This document shows, piece by piece, positions 1 to 8,158 of a stretch of 64,000 bases of DNA (the stretch's first letter is position 1; the number at the start of each line of letters is the position of its first letter). The stretch covers positions 124,001-188,000 of the forward strand of contig CAYWTS010000002.1 of assembly GCA_964461265.1 (NCBI GenBank), written 5' to 3'. The translations under genes were made by a program, and so were the position numbers. Source of the stretch: CAYWTS01 sp964461265. GTDB lineage: Bacteria > Bacteroidota > Ignavibacteria > Tepidaquicellales > OLB5. Below the pieces are notes generated by a model, which was given only the letters and a program-made list of their open reading frames with translations, made no database searches and was not told where the DNA came from.

Positions 1-159
1 GGTGGAATTATTTGTTATTGTAACCGTAACTGTATATGTCTGCCCTGCTATCATTTCCGAAGGCAGGTCACTTATTAAAGCTTTAATATCCGATGATTGT
101 GAATAGGCAAAACTGCCTGTTAAAAGAATAGCAATAAGTAATGTAAAAAATGATTTCAT
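1..159 (-). CDS. Secreted protein, N-terminal fragment (runs off the window)
   Basis: Only the first 53 residues are inside the window. They begin with a clear Sec signal peptide (MKSFFTLLIAILLTGSFA, cleavage near YSQ) and continue into a segment rich in alternating T and V (TYTVTVTITNN) that resembles the first strands of an Ig-like or fibronectin-like beta-sandwich. The ATG at 159 is preceded by an excellent Shine-Dalgarno sequence (AGGAGG, 165-170 on the opposite strand), which fixes the start. Function is not recognisable from this fragment. Secreted or surface-anchored beta-sandwich protein is an inference. Confidence 0.75.
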   Translation of the reverse strand, partial: MKSFFTLLIAILLTGSFAYSQSSDIKALISDLPSEMIAGQTYTVTVTITNNST

Positions 160-295
160 AATTTCCTCCTGAAATTGTTTATTTGTATGACAAAATTTAA
201 ATGAAATAGTTTAATTTTTAAAGCCGCTTTAATTAATCTAACTCAAATCGACCGTTCAAACAAGTAAAGTTAATAATTATAATGATTTAGTAACC

Positions 296-311
296 CCGAC
301 ATTCATGTCGG
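296..311. repeat. Short perfect hairpin with TTC-type loop
   Basis: The arms CCGACAT and ATGTCGG are separated by only TC. GTAAC lies immediately upstream. It resembles the hairpins at 6817, 7000 and 24745 in design (7-9 bp perfect stem, tiny TTC-containing loop) but its stem sequence differs. It sits in the gene-free 160-512 stretch between two divergent genes. There is no T-tract, so it is unlikely to be an intrinsic terminator. Confidence 0.5.
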
Positions 312-454
312 AGATTTATGGAAAAATGCCACTTAACAACCGTTTTAACGGTTTTTATTATGGAGGCGGTCAACTTGAGTAATCTAATATGTTAACAAAA
401 AAGAAGTTTTACATTTTTTTACAACACATTTATACTTAAAAAACACGTATTTAT

Positions 455-462
455 TAATTTTG
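455..462 (+). promoter_or_regulatory. Possible Bacteroidota-type -7 element (TAATTTTG)
   Basis: TAATTTTG matches the TAnnTTTG -7 consensus of Bacteroidota primary sigma factors and lies about 50 bases before the start of the TonB receptor gene. No TTG or TTTG is found at the expected 19-21 base spacing upstream, so only half of the promoter is supported. Confidence 0.3.
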
Positions 463-512
463 CTTAAATGGAACTAAATCAGCATATTACTTATTAAAAA
501 TTTTAGTAATGT

Positions 513-3086
513 TTGTATAAATTGTGTTATAAATCAATAATAGCATTATTATTTATTTTCTTCTTTCCGCTTCTCAGTTATGCTCAGCAAACAGGTGTAA
601 TAACAGGAAACGTTAAAAAACTTTATACAGACGGTTCGACAGAATCACTTGAGAATGCTGAAATCACTCTTTTAACAAGTACAGGTAAAACACTAAGAAA
701 AATCTCAACTTCACTTACCGATGAGAATGGCAGATTTACTGTTATATTAGAAGCAGGAACTTACAATCTAAAGGTGTCTTTACTTGGTTACAAGCCCTCG
801 GAAAGAACCGGTATAGAAATAAAGCCGGGTGATACTGTTAAAATAAGTTTTACATTAAGCGAAGAATCGTACGTAACCGATGAGATAGACGTAATTTCAG
901 AACGTTTCCGCCAGGCACAAAACGATATGCGGACAAGCCTGCTGAATATATCACCAAAGACTTCTAAGATGTTACCCGGAGTGGTTGAAGATGTTTTACG
1001 GACTCTGCAATCAATGCCCGGTGTTTCGGCACCCAATGACTTTTCCTCCCAACTCATTGTTCGCGGAAGCGGTCCCGACCAGAATCTGATAATTATGGAC
1101 GATATTGAAATTTTCAATCCCTACAGGCTTTATGGTGTATTCAGCATGTTCAATCCCGAAACACTTGCCGAAATAAACCTCATAACAGGCGGATTCCCTT
1201 CAAAATACGGTGACAGACTTTCTGCCGTTCTTGATATAACCAACAGAGAAGGGAACAAAAAAACTTTATTCGGTGCATTTGCTAACGTTAATATTGCAAA
1301 TGCCAATCTTGTTTTCAACGGAAAGATACCCGTAAAAAGCATTCCCGGTTCATGGATTATTTCGACCAGAAGAACATATTACGACCTGATACTCGGACCA
1401 TTTGCAAAGAATGCGGGATTAATAGATGAAAGCGCCTCATTCCCCTCCTTCGAAGATATCCAGCTAAAGCTCGCTCTTGGACCGTTTAAAAACCATAAAG
1501 TAATTGCAAATGCAATTTATTCAAGAGATGGTGTAGATATTATTCCCGGCAGTTCTAAGGAAATGGAAGACTCGGTTTCGGTGCGTGATGTAACATACAA
1601 TGATGTTTTAAGCCTTGCATGGCATTATGCCCCTAATTCAGAATTTCTTACCCGTACAACCATATCATGGTACCGCAACAAAGGCGATGCTAATTTCGGC
1701 GGTGAGATTCTTGACCCTGTAATCGACAGGGAAATTTACGACCCTGAAATCCGTGACAGCTTAAAAGAAATAGGTTTGTATCTCGGTATGGGATTCCAAT
1801 CAAAATACATTTTCAGGAAGTATTCTTTTACAAACAATACTATATTTAATTCCGCAAACCATCTGGCTGAGATTGGAACCGGATTTGATGTCATTAAGAC
1901 CGACCTCTCGTTCACGCTGCAGATTGATGACCGGTTGAAATCATTTTTACAAAACAATCCAAATTTCTCATCGCTTGATGAAAGTTTCTTCGAAGGTAAA
2001 AATTACTGGCGGATAAACTTCTATTTACAGGACAGAATGAAAATTTCGGATAAATTTTATATTCAGCCGGGAGTAAGGTTCGATTACTTCGATATCTTAA
2101 CGAAAGCATACCTTTCGCCAAGGCTGAATTTTTCCTATGCCTTCGATAAATTAACAACACTGCGGATTGGAACGGGAGTTTACTACCAGTCTGCCGGATA
2201 TGAAAAGCTGATAGACGGGCAGGTATTTTATGACCTTTCACCTGAAAAAGCAAAAAAGCTTGATGCTGAGCGTTCTATACATTATATACTGGGTTTTGAA
2301 AGGTGGCTGAATGAAGATTTATTTTTTAAATTCGAAACTTATTATAAAAAGTTCGATAACCTGATAGTTCAGGAAAAGCTTACAGGATACAGATATGAGT
2401 TCTTTCTTAATGACCCGAATAACACCGACCCCTCATACATCCGTAATCCCGTTAATTGGACACGGAATTCCGGTAAAACACCTTTCGATTCCCTGACTAC
2501 CACACCCGTTAACGGTGCAACGGGCAAATCGTACGGTTTCGAAGTTTATCTTGAAAAGAAATCCCTGACACCCCAATCAAAGCTTTCAGGATGGATTAGC
2601 TACTCACTATCGTGGGCAAACAGAGAACGCGACGGTTTGTTTACTCCGTTCAGATATGACAGGCGTCATACATTAAACATTGTAGCAAACTACAGGATAC
2701 TTAGGTGGCTTGAAGTTGGTGCCCGCTTCAATTTTACAACAGGTTTCCCTGTTACCAAACCTGTTGGCATTAAACCAAGAGTTGTAGGCGATTCGCTTGC
2801 TGTGCTTCCGGTATTGAATGTTGTACAATTCGATTTTGATTTTGGCGGTGAAGCAAACAAATATGCATCTAAATTCCCTGCTTATCACAGACTCGATATC
2901 CGGGCGACAGCATATACACGGTTCTGGGGCGTTGAGTGGTCGTTTTATCTCGATATAATAAATGTTTATAACAGGAAAAACGTAATAGGTTTCGATTATT
3001 ACATAGATGAAAATCTGAATGTTAAAGAAAAAACTGTGGGGCAGTTCCCGATTTTACCGACTATAGGTATAAGTGCAAGGTTTTAA
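513..3086 (+). CDS. TonB-dependent receptor with carboxypeptidase-D-like N-terminal domain
   Basis: Outer-membrane receptor of the Bacteroidota type, 857 residues. After a signal peptide (about 1-25, ending SYAQQ) comes a carboxypeptidase regulatory-like beta-sandwich (about 28-115, with TDENGRFT and GTYNLKVSLLGY). A TonB plug domain follows (about 150-245, with LIVRGSGPDQN and MDDIEIFNPYRLYG), then a long beta-barrel ending in a terminal aromatic residue (ISARF). The start is TTG; a stop codon lies two codons upstream and no ATG precedes the signal peptide, so TTG at 513 (or 522) must be used. No SusD partner gene is adjacent, so this is not a typical SusCD pair and the substrate is unknown. 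The protein would need TonB/ExbBD energy, not encoded here. Confidence 0.9.
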   Translation: MYKLCYKSIIALLFIFFFPLLSYAQQTGVITGNVKKLYTDGSTESLENAEITLLTSTGKTLRKISTSLTDENGRFTVILEAGTYNLKVSLLGYKPSERTGIEIKPGDTVKISFTLSEESYVTDEIDVISERFRQAQNDMRTSLLNISPKTSKMLPGVVEDVLRTLQSMPGVSAPNDFSSQLIVRGSGPDQNLIIMDDIEIFNPYRLYGVFSMFNPETLAEINLITGGFPSKYGDRLSAVLDITNREGNKKTLFGAFANVNIANANLVFNGKIPVKSIPGSWIISTRRTYYDLILGPFAKNAGLIDESASFPSFEDIQLKLALGPFKNHKVIANAIYSRDGVDIIPGSSKEMEDSVSVRDVTYNDVLSLAWHYAPNSEFLTRTTISWYRNKGDANFGGEILDPVIDREIYDPEIRDSLKEIGLYLGMGFQSKYIFRKYSFTNNTIFNSANHLAEIGTGFDVIKTDLSFTLQIDDRLKSFLQNNPNFSSLDESFFEGKNYWRINFYLQDRMKISDKFYIQPGVRFDYFDILTKAYLSPRLNFSYAFDKLTTLRIGTGVYYQSAGYEKLIDGQVFYDLSPEKAKKLDAERSIHYILGFERWLNEDLFFKFETYYKKFDNLIVQEKLTGYRYEFFLNDPNNTDPSYIRNPVNWTRNSGKTPFDSLTTTPVNGATGKSYGFEVYLEKKSLTPQSKLSGWISYSLSWANRERDGLFTPFRYDRRHTLNIVANYRILRWLEVGARFNFTTGFPVTKPVGIKPRVVGDSLAVLPVLNVVQFDFDFGGEANKYASKFPAYHRLDIRATAYTRFWGVEWSFYLDIINVYNRKNVIGFDYYIDENLNVKEKTVGQFPILPTIGISARF

Positions 3087-3087
3087 A

Positions 3088-3200
3088 CCCCGCCCCAAAC
3101 CTCCCAAAAGGGGAGTGGAAAAAACAAATTATGCAGGGACTAACCTTGAGGCAAACCGAAATGAAAAGTTAATTATATCCCCTCCCTTCCGGAGAGAGTT
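3088..3200. repeat. MITE-like intergenic element with imperfect terminal inverted repeats
   Basis: A roughly 110-base non-coding block whose left end (AACCCCGCCCCAAACCTCCC) is an imperfect inverted copy of its right end (CCTCCCTTCCGGAGAGAGTT continuing into AGGGTGTGGTT). C-rich/G-rich segments of the same flavour recur at 6424-6447, 6901-6960 and 41646-41700. It fills most of the space between the TonB receptor and the next gene. Calling it mobile is an inference; no target-site duplication was established. Confidence 0.45.
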
Positions 3201-3254
3201 AGGGTGTGGTTATTGATTGCAAAATCCGAAACAAACAAGTATTATAATACGGTT

Positions 3255-6200
3255 ATGAAAATAAAACTCTTAGTAATCATTGCACTTGCTTTAACAGCAG
3301 GCTGTGTATATGCACAATTCGGACAAAACAAGGTGCAGTACAAAACATTTGACTGGTCTTTTATACAGTCGAAGCACTTCGATGTATATTTTACTCAGGA
3401 AGGCGAATATATTGCACAGTTCACTGCACAGGTTGCAGAAAGTTCATTAACAAATCTAAAACAAAATGTAGGATACCAAATCCGTAACAGGATTCCAATA
3501 ATAGTATTCAACTCACATAACGAGTTCCAGCAGAATAATGTAATAGACGAATACCTGCCTGAAGGAGTCGGAGGTGTTACCGAATTATTCAAGAACAGAA
3601 TAACGGTTCCTTTCGAAGGCGATTATGAGAAATTCCGCCACGTAATTCACCACGAGCTTCTTCACGCATATATGAACGATATGTATTACGGAGGTTCGAT
3701 ACAAAACATTATCACACAAAATATACGGCTTCAGTTTCCTGCCTGGTTCACCGAAGGCATGGCTGAATACCAGTCGCTCAGCGGCAACGATAAAGATAAC
3801 GATATGTTCATGCGTGATGCTGTAATATACGATTATATGCCTGAGGTTGATTATATAGATGGTTACCTTGCATACCGCGGAGGTCAGAGCTTCTTTGCCT
3901 GGCTTGCCGAAGAATACGGTGAACATAAAATAGGCGACCTAATGATGCAGATAAAAGCACTCGGAGATGTTAACGAAGGATTTGAAGAGGTGTATAAATA
4001 CAGTATCGAAGAACTTTCGGAGAAATGGCATAAGCATCTGAAACAGATTTACTGGCCTGATATAAAAGGAAGGCAGGAAGTAACCGACTATGCGAACAGG
4101 TTAACAAACAGCCGCAAAGGTGACGGTTTTTACAATACAGCACCTGCAATTTCGCCTAAGGGTGATAAGATTGCGTACATTTCAAACCGTGACGATTATT
4201 TCGATGTTTTTATTGCAGAAATTCCCTCAGGCAGAATAATTAAGAAGCTGATTAAGGGAAACCGTACCGCAAATTTCGAAGAACTGCATTTGCTTACACC
4301 GGGTTTATGCTGGTCGCCAGACAGCAAAAAGATTGCAATTTCGGTTAAAAGCGGTTCCAAAGATGCTATTTACATTGTCGATGTAAAATCGGAAGATGAA
4401 GAAGAACTCCCGGTCGAGTTCGATGGGGTATTTTCCGTGAAGTGGGATCCCACTAACAATTCGCTTGTATTTGTAGGTAACAACTCAAGACAATCGGATA
4501 TATGGACGTATAATCTTAAAAGAAAGAAGCTTGTACAAATCACAAACGATTACTTTTCCGACTCCGACCCAACATGGTCTAAAGACGGGAAAAAGATTTA
4601 TTTTACATCCGACAGAGGTAATTACACCGACCTTAACAATATACCTGCTGATTTCAGAATGTCAGCGTATGATTACAGTGAAAAAGAGCTTTATGTATAT
4701 GATACCGAAACGGGTAAGCTTGAGAAATTCACCGGGCACAGTAATTCGACTGAATCAAATGTGGTCAGTTCGCCCGATGGGAAGAAGATCCTCTATATTT
4801 CTGACCGTAATGGTATTAGGAATATTTATATGAAAAATCTTGAGACCGCTGAAGATAAACCTATCACTAATTCTATTTCTCCAATCGACCTTCTTTCAAT
4901 TTCAGATGATGGCAAGAGGCTTGCTTTCAGTGCCCTTAATAAGGGAGGTTATGATATTTTCTACATCGAAAATCCATTCGATATAGATTTAAACATGACA
5001 GAACTTCCCAATACCGTATTTGTGGAGAACATTCTGAGAGAAAAAAGCCAAACTGCTGTTGATACTGTTACAATAAAAGATATTATTACCGATGAGATAA
5101 TACTCCCCGACAGCACGTTAAAGAATATTGATACTGTAAAAAGTTTGCAGTCTAAATCCGATACCACACATATTTACGGAAAAGATATCACACTGAAGCT
5201 TGATTCAGAATACACAGACAGCTCAGAAATAAAACGCAGCCAGCCCAAGCTGAAAGAAAGTTCAAAATTCAAATTAACCGATAATACAAACCAGGACGGA
5301 ACGTTTAAAGTATATAAATACAAGATAAAATTTTCTCCCGATATAATTTACAGCAACGTAAGCTACAGCAGCTTTTACGGAGTTCAGGGAATTGCACAAA
5401 TGGCATTCAGCGATGTGCTCGGTAATCACAGGATATATGTTGCAACAAGCCTGGTTCTTGACCTGAAGAACTCAGACTATGCTTTTGCATATCTTTACCT
5501 GCCAAAGCGTATAGATTACGGTATCGAAGCGTTTCATTCTGCGCGTTTTCTGCTGATTGAACAAAAAGACAGCGTAAGCGATTTATACAGATACCGCACT
5601 TACGGAGGCAATCTTTATGCTTCTTACCCTATAAACCGTTTTAATAGGCTCGACGCTGTGATGAGCATTGTTACACTGAGCAAAGAAAACCTTGATAATT
5701 TTAACGAACCGCTGCAGCGGCTTTACGCTGGTGTTCCTATGCTCAGCTATGTGCATGATAACACGTTATGGGGTTATACAGCACCGATAAGAGGTACAAG
5801 ATATAACCTTACATTAATGGGTTCGCCAAAGATTGGCACAAATGGTGCTGAATTCTTCAGTACAATGCTCGATTTCAGGCATTATTTTAAGCTTATGGAT
5901 AACTATAATTTCGTATTCCGTTTCAATGGAGGCTTCAGTGTGGGAAGAAATCCGCAGAGATTTTATATCGGCGGGACTGAAAACTGGATAAATTACGAGG
6001 TCGAAAATAATGAGCTGCCAATAGAAGATATAAAAGATTTTGCTTTTTCAACACCTATTATGCCTCTTAGAGGATTTAATTATAACGCAGCATCGGGTTC
6101 AAAATTTATGCTCGCAAATCTTGAGTTCCGTTTCCCCTTGTTCCAGTATCTTGTATTCGGGCCGCTCCCGCTAGGTTTCCAGAATATACAGGGAGTTCTT

Positions 6201-6419
6201 TTTACCGATATTGGAAGCGTATGGACTAACAACAAAAAGCTGCAGTTTATTCAGCGAACCGATGAAGGTATTGTTACAAAAGACCTGTTATGGGGTTTTG
6301 GAATCGGAACAAGATTATTTTTGTTGTATTTCCCGTTCAAGTTCGATGTTGCGTGGAGCTATGACCTGAAACATTTCTCAAAACCTAAGTATTATATTTC
6401 ACTGGGCGCGGATTTTTAG
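3255..6419 (+). CDS. Secreted zincin / TolB-like propeller / Omp85-like barrel protein
   Basis: 1054 residues from the ATG at 3255. An upstream GTG (3204) would put 17 polar residues before the signal peptide (MKIKLLVIIALALTAGCVYA) and is rejected. Residues about 25-275 resemble a gluzincin peptidase (peptidase-MA-like): HELLH at 133-137 fits HEXXH, and E167 in WFTEGMAEY is the likely third zinc ligand. Residues about 290-590 hold WD40/PD40-type repeats (PKGDKIAYISNRD, WSPDSKKIAIS, WSKDGKKIYFTSDRG, SPDGKKILYISDRNG) forming a TolB-like propeller. After a linker, about 710-1054 look like an Omp85/BamA-type outer-membrane barrel (GGTENW, LRGF, LEFRFPLFQ) ending in GADF. The peptidase and propeller would be on one side of the outer membrane, anchored by the barrel. 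The substrate is unknown. Confidence 0.82.
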   Translation: MKIKLLVIIALALTAGCVYAQFGQNKVQYKTFDWSFIQSKHFDVYFTQEGEYIAQFTAQVAESSLTNLKQNVGYQIRNRIPIIVFNSHNEFQQNNVIDEYLPEGVGGVTELFKNRITVPFEGDYEKFRHVIHHELLHAYMNDMYYGGSIQNIITQNIRLQFPAWFTEGMAEYQSLSGNDKDNDMFMRDAVIYDYMPEVDYIDGYLAYRGGQSFFAWLAEEYGEHKIGDLMMQIKALGDVNEGFEEVYKYSIEELSEKWHKHLKQIYWPDIKGRQEVTDYANRLTNSRKGDGFYNTAPAISPKGDKIAYISNRDDYFDVFIAEIPSGRIIKKLIKGNRTANFEELHLLTPGLCWSPDSKKIAISVKSGSKDAIYIVDVKSEDEEELPVEFDGVFSVKWDPTNNSLVFVGNNSRQSDIWTYNLKRKKLVQITNDYFSDSDPTWSKDGKKIYFTSDRGNYTDLNNIPADFRMSAYDYSEKELYVYDTETGKLEKFTGHSNSTESNVVSSPDGKKILYISDRNGIRNIYMKNLETAEDKPITNSISPIDLLSISDDGKRLAFSALNKGGYDIFYIENPFDIDLNMTELPNTVFVENILREKSQTAVDTVTIKDIITDEIILPDSTLKNIDTVKSLQSKSDTTHIYGKDITLKLDSEYTDSSEIKRSQPKLKESSKFKLTDNTNQDGTFKVYKYKIKFSPDIIYSNVSYSSFYGVQGIAQMAFSDVLGNHRIYVATSLVLDLKNSDYAFAYLYLPKRIDYGIEAFHSARFLLIEQKDSVSDLYRYRTYGGNLYASYPINRFNRLDAVMSIVTLSKENLDNFNEPLQRLYAGVPMLSYVHDNTLWGYTAPIRGTRYNLTLMGSPKIGTNGAEFFSTMLDFRHYFKLMDNYNFVFRFNGGFSVGRNPQRFYIGGTENWINYEVENNELPIEDIKDFAFSTPIMPLRGFNYNAASGSKFMLANLEFRFPLFQYLVFGPLPLGFQNIQGVLFTDIGSVWTNNKKLQFIQRTDEGIVTKDLLWGFGIGTRLFLLYFPFKFDVAWSYDLKHFSKPKYYISLGADF

Positions 6420-6520
6420 GTATGTATAACCCCCCTTATTCCCCCCTTTGAATAATTTGTAACCGGGAGTCAGAAATGGAGTGGCATCCGTTTTTCCTGT
6501 GGTTATGTCATTAGGTTTAG

Positions 6521-6595
6521 TCGGGGTGAGAGGATTCGAACCTCCGATCTCCTGCTCCCAAAGCAGGCGCTTTAGCCAGGCTGAGCTACACCCCG
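6521..6595 (-). tRNA. tRNA-Pro (anticodon TGG)
   Basis: A complete cloverleaf can be folded. The acceptor arms CGGGGTG and CACCCCG pair over 7 bp with discriminator A at 6521, the D-arm follows TAGCTCAGCC, the anticodon stem CCTGC/GCAGG holds loop TTTGGGA (anticodon TGG), and the T-loop is GGTTCGAATCC. CCA is not encoded, so it is added after transcription. Confidence 0.95.
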
Positions 6596-6810
6596 AATAA
6601 ATTTAAAATAAAAAAATCAAAATTAAAAATTACAGTTTAAATTTTAAAATTTTTAATACATCGAGAGTTTGAAATATTTAACTAAATTCCAAAAATATTA
6701 ATTTTTAACTATTAAGTGCAATTTTGAACTTTGAATTTTACACCTTGAATTTTTACATGGCAAATATTGTAAAATTAATAGTGAATAACAATTCAAAAGA
6801 TACAAAATAA

Positions 6811-7060
6811 CGTAACCGCAACCTTCAGGTTGCGTACTGTAAAAAGCAAAACGCAGACGTAAAGTCTGCGGTTACAAAAATTACAATTCATAATAGCAGA
6901 CCACCCCACCGATCGCCTAACGACGGTCTCCTCCCCTCCTTACTAAGGAGAAAAAAGGGGCTGTTTCAAAAGGCAATTTTCTTGCAAGAAAACTGTAACC
7001 GCAACTTTCACAGTTGCGATTAAGCAAGAAAATTGCACGCAACCATAAAGGTTGCGGATA
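6811..7060. repeat. Cluster of four short perfect hairpins flanked by GTAAC/GTTAC or related bases
   Basis: Four hairpins lie in the gene-free stretch 6596-7105: CGCAACCT-TC-AGGTTGCG (6817-6834), CGCAGAC-GTAAA-GTCTGCG (6852-6870), CGCAACT-TTCAC-AGTTGCG (7000-7018) and CGCAACC-ATAAA-GGTTGCG (7038-7056). The first is preceded by GTAAC and the second followed by GTTAC, so together they form an outward-facing pair. The third is enclosed by a perfect 12-bp inverted repeat, CAATTTTCTTGC (6974-6985) and GCAAGAAAATTG (7024-7035). No T-tracts follow, so they are not simple terminators. The rest of 6596-7105 is AT-rich and shows no gene. Confidence 0.7.
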
Positions 7061-7105
7061 CAAAAACACTTTTAAGACAACCTCAGGGGAGGTCTATACC
7101 AGAAC

Positions 7106-7480
7106 TTACAAAACACCCAGCAGGCTCCTGTTCTCCTCATTATCATGGTAAATCCGCCATTCTGCTACATGGTCTTCAACTATACGGGCTGTCCAGATTA
7201 CAGGGTCATAAGGCATATCTTCCGACCAGTATGCATAACCAATTAATACAACTAAATCTTCATCCGAATCGATCTTTGTAAACGTATTCCTGTAATCCGG
7301 GAATTGCTTAAAAAAACCACTCCAGGCTTCTACCATTTTTTCTTTAGAACTAACTGTCATTCCATCGCGGTCTATGAAAGTATGGTCATTTGACATAAGC
7401 TCTCCAAGAGAACTAAGGTCATGTTTTGTAATTGCTTCATTAAAAAGCAACGTTGTTAATATCGGATCCCTTAGATTCAT
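7106..7480 (-). CDS. SnoaL-like / NTF2-fold small protein
   Basis: 124 residues from the ATG at 7480 (MNLRDPIL). An open frame extends 41 residues further upstream, but that part is not typical of the fold and I prefer the internal start. The pattern NEAITKHDLSSLGELMSNDHTFIDRDG, then a midsection with WSGFFKQFPDYRN, then IVEDHVAEWRIYHD at the C terminus is characteristic of SnoaL-like polyketide cyclase / ketosteroid-isomerase-like proteins. These share a cone-shaped alpha+beta fold with very varied or no catalysis, so no reaction is assigned. It is divergent from the MarR-type regulator, about 130 bases away. Confidence 0.7.
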   Translation of the reverse strand: MNLRDPILTTLLFNEAITKHDLSSLGELMSNDHTFIDRDGMTVSSKEKMVEAWSGFFKQFPDYRNTFTKIDSDEDLVVLIGYAYWSEDMPYDPVIWTARIVEDHVAEWRIYHDNEENRSLLGVL

Positions 7481-7609
7481 TAACCTGTTTTGTAAAAATA
7501 ATCTAAATAATTCAAATGAAAAATCAGAAAAACAGTTTTTATACCCTTCGAGCCTTAGAGACTTTGCAGTAAAATACATATTACCGTTTTTTAACTGTAA
7601 CATATTTTC

Positions 7610-8125
7610 ATGTTGAATTCTTATCTTTCATATATTATTTTAGGGTCTAAAGTAATTCCCGTTTTGAATAAAATCACAGTCAGAACCAAAAGCGATGTTG
7701 AAACAGCAGCCGAGCTGCTGTGCGACCTTACACGAATGTGCAACATTAAGGAAGCACATTTTGCTTCGGGCTTTAATCTTACATCCGGTGAGTTCCGCCT
7801 GCTGAAACTTTTTGCCTTCAGAAACGAGTATTCAATTAAAGAACTTTGCGGGCTTTTAAACCTTACACCCGGCAGAATTACTCATTTGGTTTCATCTTTA
7901 GAGAAAAAAAAACTCATTTTAAGGAAAATAAACAAAACGGATAAGCGTAACGTTACAATTACATTAAATTCTGCGGGCAGGGTTTACATACAAAATGTAT
8001 TTCAGAGCCACATACGATTTCATAAATCAATACTTGCTAAGGTAAGCAAAACTCAAAAAAAAGTTATGATAGGGTCGCTTCAGATTCTTGTAGATGCTTT
8101 TAGAAAATGGATTGCTTCAAAATAA
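7610..8125 (+). CDS. MarR-family transcriptional regulator
   Basis: 171 residues. The central winged helix-turn-helix is clear: FNLTSGEFRLLKLFAF, then SIKELCGLLNLTPGRITHLVSSLEKKKLI (recognition helix region about 85-115), then the wing KTDKRNVTITLNSAGR, which matches the DxRxxxxxLTxxG signature of MarR proteins. Flanking helices would dimerise. It lies just upstream of, and in the same direction as, the octaheme cytochrome gene (33-base gap) and divergent from the SnoaL-like gene. Regulation of one or both neighbours is the natural inference, and MarR proteins often respond to small ligands or oxidants. The start could be the ATG at 7610 or the in-frame TTG at 7664. Confidence 0.85.
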   Translation: MLNSYLSYIILGSKVIPVLNKITVRTKSDVETAAELLCDLTRMCNIKEAHFASGFNLTSGEFRLLKLFAFRNEYSIKELCGLLNLTPGRITHLVSSLEKKKLILRKINKTDKRNVTITLNSAGRVYIQNVFQSHIRFHKSILAKVSKTQKKVMIGSLQILVDAFRKWIASK

Positions 8126-8158
8126 CTTTAGCATATAAAATAAATTCATGCTTCTAAC

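Noticed and set aside
3204..3254. GTG start 17 codons upstream of the zincin/propeller protein
   Set aside because: It would place polar residues ahead of a complete signal peptide and overlaps the MITE-like block.
6811..7060. CRISPR array
   Set aside because: The hairpin units differ in stem sequence, are irregularly spaced and lack identical direct repeats; no cas genes are nearby.
7033..7281. 82-residue plus-strand frame over the hairpins and SnoaL-like gene
   Set aside because: It overlaps the SnoaL-like gene in antisense and begins within repeats; no protein-like features.
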